Shown in pieces: positions 62,489 through 64,000 of a DNA stretch of 64,000 nt. The DNA comes from JBALVT01 sp036961345 (GTDB lineage: Bacteria > Pseudomonadota > Gammaproteobacteria > Pseudomonadales > Halieaceae): assembly GCA_036961345.1 (NCBI GenBank), contig JBALVT010000003.1, positions 7,850-71,849 on the forward strand, read 5' to 3'. The notes under the pieces are model-generated. The model worked only from the letters and a program-made list of their open reading frames with translations, was not told the DNA's origin and searched no databases. The translations under genes were made by a program, and so were the position numbers. The stretch's first letter is position 1; each line of letters begins with the position of its first letter.

Positions 62489-64000
62489 GTGAACATACTG
62501 CGATCAAATAGTTTTCTTACGTTTCGCCAACTGCCCTACTTTGTGCTTTTGGCACTGTCCGCCTGCAGTGGCGGCAGTGGCGGTGGTGGCAGCGAGCGGT
62601 CTGTGGATATCAGTGCCGGAGTGGGCAGCTCCGATTTTGTCTATAACGGCGCTGCGCCCGCCAGTGAGGAGATTCAGAACTTCAAGGTATCTCTTTATGA
62701 TGCATTGGCGGCCAATGATCGATGCGGTGAATGCCACACGCCTGGCGGGCCTGGTACAACACATTTCGTAGACCAGACTAATGTGAATGAGGCCTGGCAA
62801 GAGGCACGCACGGTGGTAAATCTCAGTGAACCGGCCAGTTCAGCGTTGGTGCAGCGTGTTGCCAATGGCCATAACTGTTGGTTGGGCGCTGACCAGAATG
62901 CAACCTGCGCTACTACGATCACTGGTTATATTGAGCGATGGGCCGCGACCGGTCTATCGAGTGCCGCCACGGTGCAGCTCACGCCCCGCGACGCGATTAG
63001 CCCAGCGGGAACCAAAGTCCTGCCGCAGGAGCTGCTGGATGTAAGTGCGCTGGGTCTTGATTTGGAAAGTGGCGGCGAGCTGTTGGACATACTGCAAACC
63101 TATTGCGCCGACTGTCACTCAGATACCGCTGTCATTCCCCAGGTACCCTTTTTTGCCAGTGCCAGCAGTGAACTTGCTTACAAAGCGTTGCGCGGAACAA
63201 TTGATTTGATAGAGCCGGCGATGTCTCGCCTGGTCTTGAGGCTTGCACCAGAGTCGCACAATTGCTGGAGCGATTGTGACGACAACGCCGCCGAGGTAGA
63301 ACAGGCCATACTCAACCTGGCAGGCACGGTGCCAGTTACCGATATTGACCCTGCGCTATTAGTTAGTACCGCACAGGTACTTGAAAGAGACGGAATTATT
63401 GCCACCAGTGGTGGGCGCTTCGAAGCGAACCTCGTTGCCAAGTGGGAGTTCCGTGAAGGCACAGGTACTACTACCGCCGATACCAGTGGCGTGTTGCCGG
63501 AAATACCGCTGACCCTGTCTGGTGAGTACGCCTGGCAGGCTGGTTGGGGAATTCGTTTTGTTAATGGCAAAGCTCAGGGCGGGGTTGGTAGCAGCACCAA
63601 GCTCTTCAATAAAATTGCCGGGACAGGTGAATACAGCATTGAAGCCTGGGTTGCGCCGAGCAATGTTTCCCAGGAGGAAGCATGGATTATGGCGTACGCC
63701 GGTGGCCCTGAGAATCGCAATATGCTGCTCAGTCAAAGTCTCTATAACTATGAAGCGTTTAATCGCAGCACTGTGACAGAAGACAATAACGGCGGTTCTC
63801 CAGCATTAACAACAGCGGATGCGGATGAGCTTGCCCAGGCGAGCCTGCAACACGTGGTCGTCACCTATGATCCAATAGACGGCCGCAAGATCTATGTGAA
63901 TGGGCAGTTGAGTGGTGATGTAGATCCGGCAGGCGGAGGGCTGTTAAACAACTGGAGTGAGGCCTTTGCCGTTGTATTGGGTAACGCTACAAGCAACACC
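62489..64000 (+). CDS. Diheme LamG-domain lipoprotein (partial, runs off window)
   Basis: Open from GTG 62489 to the window end (504 codons), with no stop, so the C-terminus is missing. Lipobox LSAC (Cys26) is followed by a Ser/Gly linker. Two haem c motifs are present, CGECH (79-83) and CADCH (206-210). After about residue 320 comes a LamG/concanavalin-type domain (AKWEFREGTGTTTADTSG, YSIEAWVAPSN, HVVVTYDPIDGRKIYVNGQL). GGGAG lies 11 bases before the start. With the 61205 gene it forms a divergent operon. The combination suggests a surface-anchored cytochrome that binds carbohydrate or another ligand. Confidence 0.85.
   Translation, partial: MNILRSNSFLTFRQLPYFVLLALSACSGGSGGGGSERSVDISAGVGSSDFVYNGAAPASEEIQNFKVSLYDALAANDRCGECHTPGGPGTTHFVDQTNVNEAWQEARTVVNLSEPASSALVQRVANGHNCWLGADQNATCATTITGYIERWAATGLSSAATVQLTPRDAISPAGTKVLPQELLDVSALGLDLESGGELLDILQTYCADCHSDTAVIPQVPFFASASSELAYKALRGTIDLIEPAMSRLVLRLAPESHNCWSDCDDNAAEVEQAILNLAGTVPVTDIDPALLVSTAQVLERDGIIATSGGRFEANLVAKWEFREGTGTTTADTSGVLPEIPLTLSGEYAWQAGWGIRFVNGKAQGGVGSSTKLFNKIAGTGEYSIEAWVAPSNVSQEEAWIMAYAGGPENRNMLLSQSLYNYEAFNRSTVTEDNNGGSPALTTADADELAQASLQHVVVTYDPIDGRKIYVNGQLSGDVDPAGGGLLNNWSEAFAVVLGNATSNT

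Overview
The window reads as chromosome of a free-living, probably marine gammaproteobacterium near the Cellvibrionales/Spongiibacteraceae/Halieaceae (inference). The first 18 kb keeps the Pseudomonas-like order rpmE, maeB, ponA/mrcA, pilMNOPQ, aroK, aroB, gltB, gltD, hemE. Small families typical of gammaproteobacteria (DUF3094, PA3496-like) and a BirA-type operator before bioB fit. No phage, insertion sequence, CRISPR array or plasmid gene was seen. Coding density is high and start codons include several TTG and GTG.

Layout. 1-18 kb: ribosomal protein L31, malic enzyme, penicillin-binding protein 1A, the type IV pilus assembly/secretin operon, shikimate pathway genes, glutamate synthase and uroporphyrinogen decarboxylase. 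18-26 kb: serine acetyltransferase, a TrmB-like methyltransferase, a hexapeptide acyltransferase, then a minus-strand run comF-modA-modB-modC-srkA (molybdate uptake plus a stress kinase), divergent from bioB across a BirA operator. 26-39 kb: FadE-type acyl-CoA dehydrogenase, tRNA-Pro(CGG), a PQQ-type quinohemoprotein, a divergent pair resembling gamma-glutamylputrescine oxidase and synthetase, a membrane protein, mtnA, and a B12-binding radical SAM enzyme flanked by a zinc-ribbon protein and a LysR regulator. 39-53 kb: a second, divergent shikimate kinase, gcvT, and a long minus-strand run holding a Bat/MoxR aerotolerance-type locus behind a hybrid histidine kinase and an HD-GYP response regulator, then an HNH nuclease and an FAH-family hydrolase.

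53.8-64 kb is the most unusual part: a dense set of exported redox proteins. ApbE (FAD:protein FMN transferase) converges on a six-gene minus-strand operon: HzsA-related diheme lipoprotein, SH3 plus beta-barrel protein, second beta-barrel, TlpA-like thioredoxin, DUF4266 lipoprotein with a Gly-rich CGC tail, and DUF3570 protein. A divergent plus-strand operon encodes a DUF1588-like monoheme protein and a diheme LamG lipoprotein cut by the window edge. Three predicted outer-membrane barrels, three lipoproteins, five CXXCH sites, a thioredoxin and a flavin transferase suggest an uncharacterised envelope electron-transfer or oxidation system. DUF3570 carries motifs that resemble ApbE acceptor sites. 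This is the best candidate for an undescribed system here; its substrate and function cannot be read from sequence.
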